From positions 558,001 to 622,000 of the forward strand of contig NZ_CP020038.1 of assembly GCF_002157225.2 (NCBI RefSeq): a DNA stretch of 64,000 nucleotides. Direction: 5' to 3'. Source of the stretch: Agarilytica rhodophyticola (GTDB lineage: Bacteria > Pseudomonadota > Gammaproteobacteria > Pseudomonadales > Cellvibrionaceae). Each line of letters begins with the position of its first letter. Positions within the stretch are counted from its first letter, which is position 1. Made by a program: the position numbers and the translations under genes. Below, piece by piece: positions 45,915-56,200 of the stretch. Under the pieces are notes generated by a model. The model was not told the origin of the DNA. It was given only the letters and a program-made list of their open reading frames with translations, and did not search any database.

Positions 45915-46280
45915 TTAGAGCCATTGTTGATTTTCAATAGCAATAGTTTGTTCATTTTCTAGTGTCCCAGTATGCCCCGTTGACTTGGGCTCAAACATCA
46001 TAATATGTGCTTCTTCTAATGCTTGTGGCTTATGCTCTACCCCCCTGGGGACAATAAAGCACTCGCCTTCATTGAGGGTAATGCTTTCATTGCGCAAGTG
46101 AATAATGATACTTCCCTTGATTACCTGAAAAAATTCATCTTCACCTTCATGTGTATGCCAAGAAAATTCTCCCAGAAATTTGGCAATTTTTATGTATTGC
46201 CCATTCAGCTCACCAACAATTTTAGGTGTAAAGTATTGATCGAATAGGCGAAATTTCTCTTCTAAATTAACTTTTTGCAT
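45915..46280 (-). CDS. small cupin-domain protein
   Basis: A 121-residue single-domain cupin. Motif 1 is WHTHEGEDEFFQVIKGS with His and Glu metal ligands, motif 2 is ECFIVPRGVEHKPQ with the closing His. It probably binds a divalent metal; activity is unknown. Proteins of this size occur as dioxygenases, isomerases or sensors. It converges on the CDPS-kinase operon, so operon membership is excluded. The next gene upstream on its strand is tag, 51 bp away, and the two may be cotranscribed. Confidence 0.88.
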   Translation of the reverse strand: MQKVNLEEKFRLFDQYFTPKIVGELNGQYIKIAKFLGEFSWHTHEGEDEFFQVIKGSIIIHLRNESITLNEGECFIVPRGVEHKPQALEEAHIMMFEPKSTGHTGTLENEQTIAIENQQWL

Positions 46281-46331
46281 ATATTAATCTCGTCAGACTT
46301 TCGCATAGGCCGAGGCCCATTATTAGACGCT

Positions 46332-46910
46332 TCATTTACTTAAATTTTTTACTTCTTTGTACCTAAAGCACGTAGTTAGATGATCGTTGACCATTCCCAC
46401 TCCTTGCATATAAGCATAACATGTTGTGCTACCTATAAACTTAAACCCCTTTTTCTTGAGGCTTTTACTCATAGCGTCGGATTCTTTTGTACTCGTTGGA
46501 ACTTCGGATGCGCTTTTCCATTTATTTTGAATAGGTTTACCGTCGACAAAAGACCAAATATAACTGTCGAAACTGCCGTATTCCTGTTGTACCTCTAAAA
46601 ATCGTTTAGCGTTTTCTATTGTGGCATTTATTTTTAATTTATGCCTTACGATCTCAGGGTTTTGTAATAATTTTTCAACTTTCTTTTCTGTATAGCGAGC
46701 TATTTTTTTCGCATCGAAATTGTCGAAGGCCTTTAAATACCCCTGCCTCTTGTTGAGTATTACAGACCAACTTAACCCAGACTGTGCTCCCTCAAGAATT
46801 AACATTTCAAAAAGAAGCCTATCATCGTGTACAGGAACACCCCATTCTTTATCGTGATATTCTATTTCTAAGGCGCTTGCTTCTGCCCAAGGACATCGTT
46901 TTATTTTCAC
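46332..46910 (-). CDS. tag: Tag, DNA-3-methyladenine glycosylase I
   Basis: A 192-residue base-excision repair enzyme that removes 3-methyladenine from alkylated DNA. The start is GTG at 46908-46910. Zinc-snap residues appear as C6 (RCPW), H19 (YHDKEWG) and the C-terminal NDHLTTC pair. The conserved catalytic helix LLFEMLILEGAQSGLSWSVIL is complete. Length and composition match the family. Confidence 0.97.
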   Translation of the reverse strand: MKIKRCPWAEASALEIEYHDKEWGVPVHDDRLLFEMLILEGAQSGLSWSVILNKRQGYLKAFDNFDAKKIARYTEKKVEKLLQNPEIVRHKLKINATIENAKRFLEVQQEYGSFDSYIWSFVDGKPIQNKWKSASEVPTSTKESDAMSKSLKKKGFKFIGSTTCYAYMQGVGMVNDHLTTCFRYKEVKNLSK

Positions 46911-47146
46911 TTGCCTATTATCTCCGTTAGTTTACGGCTGAGGGTAGAGTATTGTCGTTGTATCGGTCAAGCCCAATTCTTAAAGATGCCCATAATATAA
47001 GGATGAAAAGAAAGTCACAATCTATTGCAAATTAGGGTTGGGGTGTTATAGTAATGTATATCACCATATAAGGAATATCTCTTTGTCGCATAGATAGGGG
47101 GCTAGCGCTTGTTCGTTGTGTTTAGGTTAAAAAAGGTAGATAAGTA

Positions 47147-47506
47147 ATGATGCATAGTGAGTGGAAAGATGGTGAGCCAATATACCGTCAATTAAAAAGC
47201 AAAGTGATATCGCTCATATTAAATGGAACCTACCAGGAAGAGGCTGCGTTACCTTCTGTGAGAGAAGTTTCTAGTGATCTTAATATCAATCACCTCACAG
47301 TATCTAAGGCATATCAGCAATTAGTTGCTGAAGGATTACTAGAGAAAAAACGGGGTTTAGGCATGTTTGTTATCGCAGGCGCAAAGAATATTATTATGGA
47401 AAAAGAAAAAGAAAAATTTTTTAACAGTGAACTGCCGGAATTTATTCTACGCATTAAGGAACTAGGTATTTCAACAAGTGATGTAGTCGAAAAGCTAAAA
47501 CAATAG
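47147..47506 (+). CDS. GntR-family regulator, YtrA type
   Basis: A 119-residue regulator consisting of a winged helix (YRQLKSKVISLILNGTY, LPSVREVSSDLNINHLTVSKAYQQL, EKKRGLGMFV) and a short C-terminal helix hairpin, the YtrA architecture. Such proteins repress a directly linked ABC transporter operon. The ABC gene starts 11 bp downstream, confirming the pattern. Two ATG codons (47147, 47150) are possible starts, with AGGTAG upstream. The inducer is unknown; for YtrA it is cell-wall antibiotics. Confidence 0.93.
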   Translation: MMHSEWKDGEPIYRQLKSKVISLILNGTYQEEAALPSVREVSSDLNINHLTVSKAYQQLVAEGLLEKKRGLGMFVIAGAKNIIMEKEKEKFFNSELPEFILRIKELGISTSDVVEKLKQ

Positions 47507-47516
47507 GAGAGGGAGA

Positions 47517-48395
47517 ATGAAAGATAGCGCGGAGACTGAGGTTATTATAAAGGCTGAGAGGTTACATAAAACCTATGGGTCTACAAAAGTTATCAATGAC
47601 ATCACATTCGATGTTAGTGCTGGACAAGTCTTAGGTGTTATTGGGCCTAACGGTGCAGGCAAAACAACACTTTTGAAAGCTTTATTAGGTCTAACTCCTA
47701 TAGATGGAAACTTAGATGTTTTAGGTTTTTTACCCAGAAAACAACGTACTAAACTATTAGAGCATGTGTGTTTTATTGCTGATACTGCGATTTTACCTCG
47801 CTGGATGACGGTCTCTCAAGCGTTAGACTTTGTACAAGGTATTCACCAAAAATTTGATCGTGAAAAAGCAGAGAGTTTTCTCGCTAGCACTTCAGTTAAG
47901 CACAATAAAAAAATTCGTCAATTATCTAAAGGTATGATAACCCAGTTACATTTGGCATTAGTAATGGCTATTGATGCTAAGTTATTAGTTCTCGATGAGC
48001 CGACTTTAGGGTTAGATATTATTCATCGTAAAGAATTCTATAGCAGATTGCTTACTGAGTACTATGATAAGAACAAAACAATTATTATCACTACCCATCA
48101 AGTAGAAGAAATTCAAAATATTCTCACGGATGTAATATTTATCGATCAAGGCCAAATTATATTGCAGGAGTGTTTAGATGATATTCCTAATCATTATGTA
48201 GCACTTGAAGTGAGAGATGAAAATATATCGCTAGCCCGAGAACTTTCTCCTTTGTCTGAGCAGAGGATGTTAGGTGGAGCAGTTATGATCTATCGTTCTG
48301 GTAACTTGGAGATGCTGAAAAAGCTAGGGGAAATAAAAACACCGGATATTGCAGATTTATTTCTAGCGACGATCAAGTCATCAAACCAAAAATAA
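47517..48395 (+). CDS. ABC transporter ATP-binding protein
   Basis: A 292-residue ATPase. Walker A GPNGAGKTT near residue 44, signature LSKGM (a variant of LSGGQ), Walker B LLVLDEPTLGLD, and the switch His in TTHQVEE. The C-terminal 70 residues form the extension common in exporters of the YtrB/CcmA group. GGAGAGGGAG gives an excellent ribosome-binding site. It partners with the permease encoded next. The substrate is unknown. Confidence 0.96.
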   Translation: MKDSAETEVIIKAERLHKTYGSTKVINDITFDVSAGQVLGVIGPNGAGKTTLLKALLGLTPIDGNLDVLGFLPRKQRTKLLEHVCFIADTAILPRWMTVSQALDFVQGIHQKFDREKAESFLASTSVKHNKKIRQLSKGMITQLHLALVMAIDAKLLVLDEPTLGLDIIHRKEFYSRLLTEYYDKNKTIIITTHQVEEIQNILTDVIFIDQGQIILQECLDDIPNHYVALEVRDENISLARELSPLSEQRMLGGAVMIYRSGNLEMLKKLGEIKTPDIADLFLATIKSSNQK

Positions 48396-48406
48396 GGAGG
48401 GCAGTC

Positions 48407-49288
48407 ATGAATAAAGTAAAATTTATAATGCTTTTTAGGCGAGAGTTGTGGGAGCATAAGAAATCTTTCTTTGGTGTGTTTGCTGCCTTGGGTGGAGTAT
48501 TTTTATTTGTTTTGATTACATTTTTAACTAAGATCTATTTGAATAATGATCTTCCGCAAGATTTTGTAATTGATATTGAAAATATTTCAGTAGATCAGAT
48601 ACGTCCATCTCTGCATACTTTTGTAGTGGTATTTTTTTATATTTTTATTTCTATATCTACTTTGGTTACGATGAATTATTTACTCGGTTCTCTATACGAT
48701 GATCGTAGAGATCGCAGTATTTTATTTTGGAAATCCATGCCCATTTCCGAAACTCATAATGTTCTCGTGAAATTTTTAACAGGGCTGCTTATTGTTCCTG
48801 TTTCGGCGTTGATCATCAGCCTCGTTACTATTCTTATACTCTTAATTATCGTGACTTTACTCAGTTTTATTCTTGGTTTGGGGAATATAGGTCTTGTATT
48901 ATTTAACTCCGGTCTTGTCTTAGCTTTTTTCAGCGCCTTGTTGTTTATTTTTGCCAGTGGCTTATGGTTTTCACCGATTTATAGTTGGCTGATGTTGGTA
49001 TCATCATCAACTTCTGGTTCTCCGATGATGTGGTCTATTCTACCTCCACTAGGCATTATAATTGTGGAGAACATCTTTTTTGGTCGATCATGGCTATTCA
49101 ATATTTTCGCAAGTTATATTCCTGATTTTAATAATCATATGAAAGATTATTTTGGTGATGGTCACGAGTTTATGAATAGCCTGAGTAAAAGTTTTTTATC
49201 TGGCCCAGAAGTTTTTGTAGGCATTATTGTTTCTTTTGTTTTTCTGTCATTGGCAATTTGGATGAGAAACAATCGTTATGAGATGTAG
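48407..49288 (+). CDS. ABC-2 type transporter permease
   Basis: A 293-residue inner-membrane protein with about six helices. The first follows a short cytoplasmic start (LFRRELWEHKKS), and the loop DDRRDRSILFWKSMPISE is a signature of ABC-2 permeases of bacitracin/YtrC-like exporters. AGGAGGG precedes the ATG. It forms an operon with the GntR regulator and the ATPase and is 3 bp upstream of the 172-residue gene. Confidence 0.92.
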   Translation: MNKVKFIMLFRRELWEHKKSFFGVFAALGGVFLFVLITFLTKIYLNNDLPQDFVIDIENISVDQIRPSLHTFVVVFFYIFISISTLVTMNYLLGSLYDDRRDRSILFWKSMPISETHNVLVKFLTGLLIVPVSALIISLVTILILLIIVTLLSFILGLGNIGLVLFNSGLVLAFFSALLFIFASGLWFSPIYSWLMLVSSSTSGSPMMWSILPPLGIIIVENIFFGRSWLFNIFASYIPDFNNHMKDYFGDGHEFMNSLSKSFLSGPEVFVGIIVSFVFLSLAIWMRNNRYEM

Positions 49289-49291
49289 TTT

Positions 49292-49810
49292 ATGATAGAC
49301 GCTGTTAATGCCTCCGGGCGTATTGGTTTGGGGGCGGAACGTTTTTCCCTTGCCGTATATATCGCTAATCGTCCGCCTATGCCGGAATATCAGGCACTTA
49401 CAAAGATGAGATCCCTGGTAAAAGGAGAGGTTTATTCTATTGCGCAACAAACCGGCAATCATTGGCGTAAGATATTTAATGTCTATGCCAAGTTTTTGTA
49501 TGCGCTTAAATGGTCTAACAGTCATAACGGTTGGCGCCAATATCGTGATTTATTTTTACTGCAAGGAGATACAAAAGAAGCCTTGTTATTTTCGAAGCCA
49601 AACTTTGATTTTGACTGTATTCATATTATCGCCGGAAAAACGTATGCTGCTGAGTTAAATATGCCCTTTAGTATCGATTGGCAAGATGCATTTTTTGCCA
49701 TTAACAAAAGTAAGCGTGTTATTGTTTGTCCCTATTTTGATTATCGACAGCTGAGTAACGAGAGAATTGATCAGCTAGTGAAATATGTACAAATGATGAG
49801 TGTCAGTTAG
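49292..49810 (+). CDS. uncharacterised 172-residue protein
   Basis: Not recognised. It is soluble, basic near the middle, with aromatic-rich segments (NHWRKIFNVYAKFLYALKW, HNGWRQYRDLFLLQGD) and a C-terminal VIVCPYFDYRQLS. No signal peptide, no membrane segment, no metal motif. The ATG is 3 bp after the permease stop and the stop is 5 bp before yigZ, so the gene is cotranscribed with both. Compact spacing and ordinary composition support a real gene. Confidence 0.75.
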   Translation: MIDAVNASGRIGLGAERFSLAVYIANRPPMPEYQALTKMRSLVKGEVYSIAQQTGNHWRKIFNVYAKFLYALKWSNSHNGWRQYRDLFLLQGDTKEALLFSKPNFDFDCIHIIAGKTYAAELNMPFSIDWQDAFFAINKSKRVIVCPYFDYRQLSNERIDQLVKYVQMMSVS

Positions 49811-49815
49811 GATTA

Positions 49816-50421
49816 ATGTCTAGAGAATATCAAGTATTATCGGATGTAAGTGAATCCGAATATGAAATCAAAAAGAGTCGTTTTATTGCCATTGCCTTGC
49901 CGGCATCCAGTCGCGAGCAAGCGTTGCTACGTCTTGATGAGACTCGGTCACAATATCCCGACGCTAGGCACCATTGCTGGGCGTATTTAATTGGTAACCC
50001 CCTGTCCCCCGCCTTGGTGGCAATGTCTGATGATGGTGAGCCCAGTGGCACAGCGGGAAAACCTATTTTGAATGTACTGCAGCACAAATGTGTAGGCAAC
50101 ATTATGCTAGTGGTTGTACGTTACTTTGGTGGTATTAAATTAGGAGCTGGAGGTTTAGTTAGAGCCTATAGTTCGGCAGCCCAACAGGTCATGGATAAAA
50201 TATCAACGTATACGAAATTCCCGCTTATAGATATTGTGGTTGAGGGTGGGTTTGCTCTAGAACAGCCTCTTCGGCACTGGCTGAGCTTACACTCAGGTGA
50301 AATGGTGGACGTTGATTATCAGCAGGTGGTACGTTTTAATCTTGCTATTAAACCTGAAGAATTGCCAACCTTAACAGATTTTCTTTCTGCTCAGGGCGGC
50401 ACCTTGATTGCTGAACAATAA
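49816..50421 (+). CDS. yigZ: YigZ, IMPACT-family protein
   Basis: A 201-residue cytoplasmic protein of the YigZ/IMPACT family. The core DARHHCWAYLIGN, SDDGEPSGTAGKPIL and RYFGGIKLGAGGLVRAYSSA is complete, and the C-terminal ferredoxin-like DUF1949 half follows. Its bacterial function is not settled; eukaryotic IMPACT modulates translation stress signalling. It ends the operon at a long hairpin shared with the convergent RoxA-like gene. Confidence 0.96.
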   Translation: MSREYQVLSDVSESEYEIKKSRFIAIALPASSREQALLRLDETRSQYPDARHHCWAYLIGNPLSPALVAMSDDGEPSGTAGKPILNVLQHKCVGNIMLVVVRYFGGIKLGAGGLVRAYSSAAQQVMDKISTYTKFPLIDIVVEGGFALEQPLRHWLSLHSGEMVDVDYQQVVRFNLAIKPEELPTLTDFLSAQGGTLIAEQ

Positions 50422-50452
50422 TGTCTAGGCAAAGATGAGGGATAAGGGGGGG

Positions 50453-50495
50453 ATTAAGAGTAGAAAACAATAAGTTATTGTTTTCTACTCTTAAT
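50453..50495. terminator. bidirectional terminator between yigZ and the RoxA-like gene
   Basis: A perfect inverted repeat with 21-bp arms (50453-50473 and 50475-50495) separated by a single base. The arms contain GAAAAC/GTTTTC blocks and end AAT/ATT. It lies between the two convergent stop codons and would fold into a long hairpin in either transcript. Confidence 0.85.
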
Positions 50496-50502
50496 ATAAT
50501 TA

Positions 50503-52650
50503 TCAAAGCGTTTTTAAGTACTCTAATAGATCCCAGCGCTCAGCTTCAGTCAGACTGGGCAATATCTCTCCGTTAGGCTGCGGTGTGCGTCCTGCCGCGT
50601 ACTCGTGGCCATTATTAAAATTACCGCGCTTGTTAGTTGTAAAGGAAAACCCCTCATAGCCCTCATAGACAAAGCCTACTTTTTTCGGGTCAAACTCCCG
50701 TGTACCGATCATAAAAGTATCGGGTCTGTAACGGCCGTCTTCAGGATCACCTTCGCGTTTTTTGGGCAATAATAGGTCATACAATGTTGGTACTGAACCA
50801 TTATGAAGATAAGGCGCGGTAGCCCAGATACCATTTAATGATCTTGCCTTATATGAGAGTAAAGATCGAAACGGCTCGGCTGTAGTATCAGGCTCATAGG
50901 TGCCTTGTTTAATACTCGGCTTAATATCGTTATCAAAAAATGATCCTGCCAGAGTGTAAATCAAATCTAACCAACGCCTAATAAATCCTTTATCTGGATC
51001 TGGCGTTGCAACCACACCACGAGTGGTTGCCGTAAGGATTACTGCAACAGGTGCTTCTTCGCCAAGAATAATATCTCCACCCACATCTACGCCTTGATAA
51101 GTCCCTTGGAAATTCCCTGTTTTGCCTTTGTAGTTAATACTGTTTTCAGCCATGGCAGGGTCAGTCTTGACGTCCTCAAGCGAGGACATATGGCCTATAA
51201 CGACCCTATCCCAGTCATTTCTATCTATCACCTGGTGACATGACTGACAGTAGTTGGCATAGATGAGCTGACCTCTCTGCGCTTGCTCCTGGTCAATTGA
51301 CCCCAGCATTTCTTGCGGCCACAAGGGCGATTTCAAACTTTTTAATTGATGCTCCAGTCTTTTAAGGTTCGTTAAGTCAGTAGAAGATTCGAACTTCACT
51401 TTTTTGTGTTTATTCTTTTGGCCTGATAGGTGAGCGCTGAGACTGAAGAAAGGCTCACTTGCTTGCCAGTCAAGAGTTGCAAACACGCCAGTAACTTCAC
51501 CGGCATTTCTACCTAGTGGTCCTGCACCTGCGTTACCGGCAATGCCATTCCATTGAACATAGTCTGAATGAGTGATATCCCAAAGAAAGGGGTAGCTTAC
51601 TGGCGCATTAGGTTCGTTAAACAAATAATCTCGTAAACGGAGGATATTTGTGTAACTGAGGTTAGGGTAGTCTCCCTCGTCCGAGCTCAGCCGCTCTAAA
51701 ATAAGGGCAAATTGGTTGTCGCCAATAATTGTTTCATCTACTCCCTTAAGCACCGCATCCACTTGCTTTGGGGTAAGCATGCGCTCGCCTCTAGCATTGG
51801 TGGCGATAAGCATTAGGGTGCGGGCTTGGTCTTTATTGATAACATGCTGCAATACCCGGTTAAATATGCGTCCGAAGGCGTCGAGGCGCGAAAATCCATA
51901 TTTAACTTTACTGTGGTTGACCGTGTTGTAATTTAGAATAACTCCCGTCCATTTTTCTAAGTCTTTTTCCACTTCTTCAGCACGGCTATAGTCATTATCG
52001 AGCGCCAACACATTGTTGATAAAACGCTCTCTTTTCGCCTTATCATCCCGCGTCGTCATCATGGCTTTTTGCATTTCGTGGAGATAGCCAACCATATCAG
52101 CCATAGCAGGCCCACCATCGATGCGAATGGCCTGACCTTTATAATTAATTTGTGCCGTATGACAGGCCGCACAGGTATATCCTATGTAGTCTCTACCCTT
52201 GTATTCGTCTTTAGTGAAACCTACTGCTAGGGCGTCTTCGTTGAAGAAGCTCTTAGCTTGGGGCAGGTAACGATACTTATGGAATATCTTATCGGATTTA
52301 AATTTCTCTTCGCTGTCTGCTAGTTCCAGAGCGAGAAAAAAATCATAGGGAATTAAATTCGATCCCTGAGTGGTGTTGTAAAACCACATGCTATCTGAAT
52401 TATCCCAACCTTGATCGAGATAAACCGGTGTTGAGAAGTCTTCACCAAATTCGCCACTGGTGATGGCAATTGCTCCTCTATCGGGATGATCATCCCAGTG
52501 CTGATAAATCTTACCGATAATGAGAGTAATACACATACTCGTTATGACGAGTATGCACATCAGACGCAACATCCTGAAATTCTTTTTTAGAATGCTTACA
52601 AGTAATAAGATTAAGAACTTTATGGGGGCAAAAAGAGACTGTACATGCAT
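50503..52650 (-). CDS. RoxA-like dihaem cytochrome c (peroxidase-type)
   Basis: A 715-residue exported or membrane-anchored dihaem protein. Residues about 28-47 form the export/anchor helix. Haem motifs: CAACH at 160-164 and CQSCH at 468-472. The surrounding sequence (SMWFYNTTQGSNLIPYDFFLALE, GYTCAACHTAQINYKG, IDGGPAMADM, SLNGIWATAPYLHNGSVPTLYDLL) follows RoxA/RoxB, the dioxygenases that cleave polyisoprene (rubber), and related MauG/CcpA-like enzymes. Whether it cleaves a polymer or acts as a peroxidase cannot be told; no latex or terpenoid genes are adjacent. Ribosome-binding site GGAAGG is about 8 bp before the ATG. Confidence 0.88.
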   Translation of the reverse strand: MHVQSLFAPIKFLILLLVSILKKNFRMLRLMCILVITSMCITLIIGKIYQHWDDHPDRGAIAITSGEFGEDFSTPVYLDQGWDNSDSMWFYNTTQGSNLIPYDFFLALELADSEEKFKSDKIFHKYRYLPQAKSFFNEDALAVGFTKDEYKGRDYIGYTCAACHTAQINYKGQAIRIDGGPAMADMVGYLHEMQKAMMTTRDDKAKRERFINNVLALDNDYSRAEEVEKDLEKWTGVILNYNTVNHSKVKYGFSRLDAFGRIFNRVLQHVINKDQARTLMLIATNARGERMLTPKQVDAVLKGVDETIIGDNQFALILERLSSDEGDYPNLSYTNILRLRDYLFNEPNAPVSYPFLWDITHSDYVQWNGIAGNAGAGPLGRNAGEVTGVFATLDWQASEPFFSLSAHLSGQKNKHKKVKFESSTDLTNLKRLEHQLKSLKSPLWPQEMLGSIDQEQAQRGQLIYANYCQSCHQVIDRNDWDRVVIGHMSSLEDVKTDPAMAENSINYKGKTGNFQGTYQGVDVGGDIILGEEAPVAVILTATTRGVVATPDPDKGFIRRWLDLIYTLAGSFFDNDIKPSIKQGTYEPDTTAEPFRSLLSYKARSLNGIWATAPYLHNGSVPTLYDLLLPKKREGDPEDGRYRPDTFMIGTREFDPKKVGFVYEGYEGFSFTTNKRGNFNNGHEYAAGRTPQPNGEILPSLTEAERWDLLEYLKTL

Positions 52651-53263
52651 GACCTTGTCCTTCCTGGTATTTATTAATTTTTATGATCAACTTCTAATGT
52701 GTTTCCAAGTTTCCTAGAGCATTAGATCTAACAACTGACTATCTATTGTGTGTAACAAAAACTCCTAATAAGTTAACTAGCTGGAATTGTTTTTGATGTC
52801 AAATACAAATAAATCAGTATTTTTGTGATATTACTTCACGACATTGCCATAATAATAGTGTCTGAAAAACTTAGCTCAGAGTAAAGCATATTTTTAGATG
52901 ATTTTTTATTAAGCTGGAGCAGCTTGTATAGTTAAATAGTGCAGAACATCAATATAGCATACTTTATTAAGCTATTATTTAGCTGGAAATAATCATTCTT
53001 GCCAATATATGTTTGTTTTTTATGCGTTTTAAGCAGAGTGTCGATTTTCTTTACTTGGTGCTTTTTGTATGGAGATAAATTAAATTCATTGCCACACAAT
53101 GTAAGTGCTTATACTACTATTGAGTGTGAAAAATCAGAACCTACCACTTGATAACTAAGACTATCTTGCTCACGCCTACTAGTGTCTAATACAGGTTTTT
53201 ATCAGCATGTAACCCTGTGATATTAGTGTTGGTTATTCAGCAATTAAGAAATAGTAGTAATTA
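52651..53263. other. AT-rich intergenic region between divergent genes
   Basis: About 610 bp with no credible gene. A short hairpin AAGCTG-GAG-CAGCTT lies at 52911-52925, and TTATTAAGCT occurs twice (about 52907 and 52967). Promoters for the leftward RoxA-like and rightward phosphorylase-kinase-like genes should be here, but none could be assigned with confidence. Confidence 0.45.
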
Positions 53264-56200
53264 ATGATGGCTATAAAATCGATAGATTTATTGGATAGTA
53301 TCTATAAAGAAGTGAGTGTTGTTATTCTGCGTCGACAACACCCTGTCACTGGCTTGCTTCCTGCCAGTACGTCAATTAATACACATGGTAACTATACTGA
53401 TGCTTGGGTAAGAGATAATGTCTACTCGATCATGTGTGTTTGGGCGCTGGGGCTAGCGTATCGCAAGCATGGAGAAAAAATCCGCAGTGATGAGCTTGAG
53501 CAATCTACTATCAAACTTATGCGTGGCTTGTTACAGTCGATGATGCGCCAAGCAGATAAAGTTGAAATCTTCAAACATTCCCTAAATCCGATTGATGCTC
53601 TGCACGCAAAATACGATACTGCTACAGGTTTGCCTGTGGTAGCTGATGATGCCTGGGGCCATCTGCAAATTGATGCGACATCTCTATTCTTATTAATGCT
53701 AGGGCAAATATCTGCTTCAGGTTCGAGAATTATTTTTACCTATGATGAAGTGGACTTTATCCAAAACTTGATTTACTACATTGCTGGAGCTTATCGGACA
53801 CCTGATTTTGGTATTTGGGAGCGAGGCAACAAAATTAATAATGGTAAAACAGAAATTAATGCAAGTTCTCTAGGAATGGCGAAAGCCGCTTTGCAAGCTC
53901 TCGACGGCTTTAACTTGTTTGGTAAAAATGCGTCCCCTAGAGCAATCGTACACACTGTCGCAGATTCTATTTCTCTTGCTCGTGCTACTCTTGCATCGAT
54001 ATTACCCCGCGAGAGCCTATCTAAAGAAGTGGATAGTGCGCTTTTAAGTATTATTGGTTTTCCTGCATTTGCCGTTGGTGATGAAGCTCTTGTAATTAAA
54101 ACCCGAGATAAAATTTTGGCTACCCTCGGTGGCAACTACGGTTGTAAACGTTTCATTTGGGATGGTCATCAGACCGTTTTAGAGGATAGTTCTAGGCTTT
54201 ATTATGAGCATACTGAGTTGGCGAATTTTGAAAATGTAGAATCGGAATGGCCATTGTTTTACACCTTCTTATATATCGATGCACTATTTAATGAGAATGA
54301 AGCAACAGCAAAATATTACCGTGATAAAATTGAAAGTCTTATGGTTGAAGTGGATGGTTTTGGCCTAATTCCTGAACTTTACTATTTGCCCGAAGAAAAT
54401 ATAGCAGCAGAAAAAAAACACCCACGTAGTCAACAACGAGTGGCTAACGAAAATGTTCCTTTAGTATGGGCACAAAGTCTTTATTTAACGGGATTAATGA
54501 TTGACGAGGGCCTGCTGACAACTCAGGACTTAGATTCCCTGAGGTTACGTCGCCGTTCTACTCGTTTTATTCAACCAGAAATTGCACTTGTCGTATTAGC
54601 CGAAAATGATGAAGTCAAAGAGCTCTTGTCTAAAAATGGTGTTATCGCTGAATCCTTAGATGATATTCGTCCGATTAATGTAATCTCAGCACCTCACTTA
54701 GTCGAAGCCTATGCGCAAGTAGGCGCCAATGCATCTCTTGGTTTGACTGGACGACCCAAGCGGCGTTTACAGAGCCTATCAACCTCGAAAACTTATGACA
54801 TTAACGGAACACAATTTCTTTGCTTGTCCTGGATTCAGGGTGATGAGGATGATTACTTAAACTACGATGCTAGGTGTATGGCATATAAGATCGAGCAAGA
54901 AATTTCACATATTCGTAAACACTGGCTCAATACTGAGGTGGCTGTATTTACATTTATGGTAGAGCAGCGTACCTGCAAACTTGCTGATATAGATAGACTT
55001 TTTCAAACGTTGCGTAGCTTCCAGCTGAAAGCTAATAATGAGCGTGTCGGATATGCATCGGCTAAATTAGCCTACCGGGCATCGAGTAATAGTAAATTTA
55101 TAGTAGATAATCTTTGTATTACACCTATTTATCCTAATGGTATTGATAGTGATAAAAGTTTAATTGACCACTTACCTGATGCCCCTAATGCTGATACAAA
55201 ATGTTTTGTTGATGAGTATCAGCACATTCTAAAAACAAACTCTGATGCTTTTGAGGTGGACAGCAGGATTTATGTATTAATTAAACAGTTTACAGATAGT
55301 CGCCAACTGCACGATGAAACAGATATCGATAGTAGACAATATCTACTGGAAGTATTTGACCAAATATACTATATCGCATGTAGAAATAATCACTGGCGAA
55401 GTGCTCGTTTTTGCTTTACCTTATTAAATAAAGTGCACTCTGGACTTTCGGAAGGACTCAGTCTTCTAGGTTCACGCCATTTGTCTGTGGTATTAGGGAG
55501 CAGTGAAACTCAATATAAAGAGTTACATCTATCTTCTTCTAATGAAGACGTTATACAGAGTATCAAAGACATTGCTCAAAGTTGTTTGGAGCGCAGCCTT
55601 ATCCAGGAACTCTTAGCTATTATTGGCTCCTTAGTTCGTACCAACCCTGACTTGTTTGATGGTCTGCGTTCTATCTACGTCCATAACTTACTTGCACTTT
55701 GCGCTAAAAACAAACAGGTATCTGACTACTATCAAGGTATCGAAACCCTTGCTTCCTTGTCTCCCGTTAAGTTCTTAGATTGCCTTACAGATATTTTGCA
55801 AAGGCAGAAAAAAACATTTACCCAAGGAATTAAACTTAACCTCTCACAAAATCATAGCAATAAAGACTTTTTAGATAGTGCCGCAGAACAGGCACATGCA
55901 ATTGATACAGATTGGCTACAATGGCGTTCAGCCCGAGGACTGATTCAACGCTTCGATGAGACTTTTTTAAAGCAAATTTGGCAAAGTTTAGCGCACACAA
56001 AGTATATTATTTTTGGTGATCTGAAAAGCGAAGAGTGTGCCTTGGACACTGAAGCTATTCGTCGCTCGATGACACCCGGTGAAGAGAGTTTTGCACACTT
56101 GATTGATAGTTATACCCAGCAACTACATCCGCCTTATTACAAGAGCGCTGTAGTTGAAACGCTTTACGCTTACACGCAATATTGCCAGAAAAACACTGAG

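Noticed and set aside
45915-46280. Cupin protein as a tailoring enzyme of the cyclodipeptide operon
   Set aside because: It is on the opposite strand and convergent, closer in direction and spacing to tag; no evidence links it to diketopiperazine chemistry.
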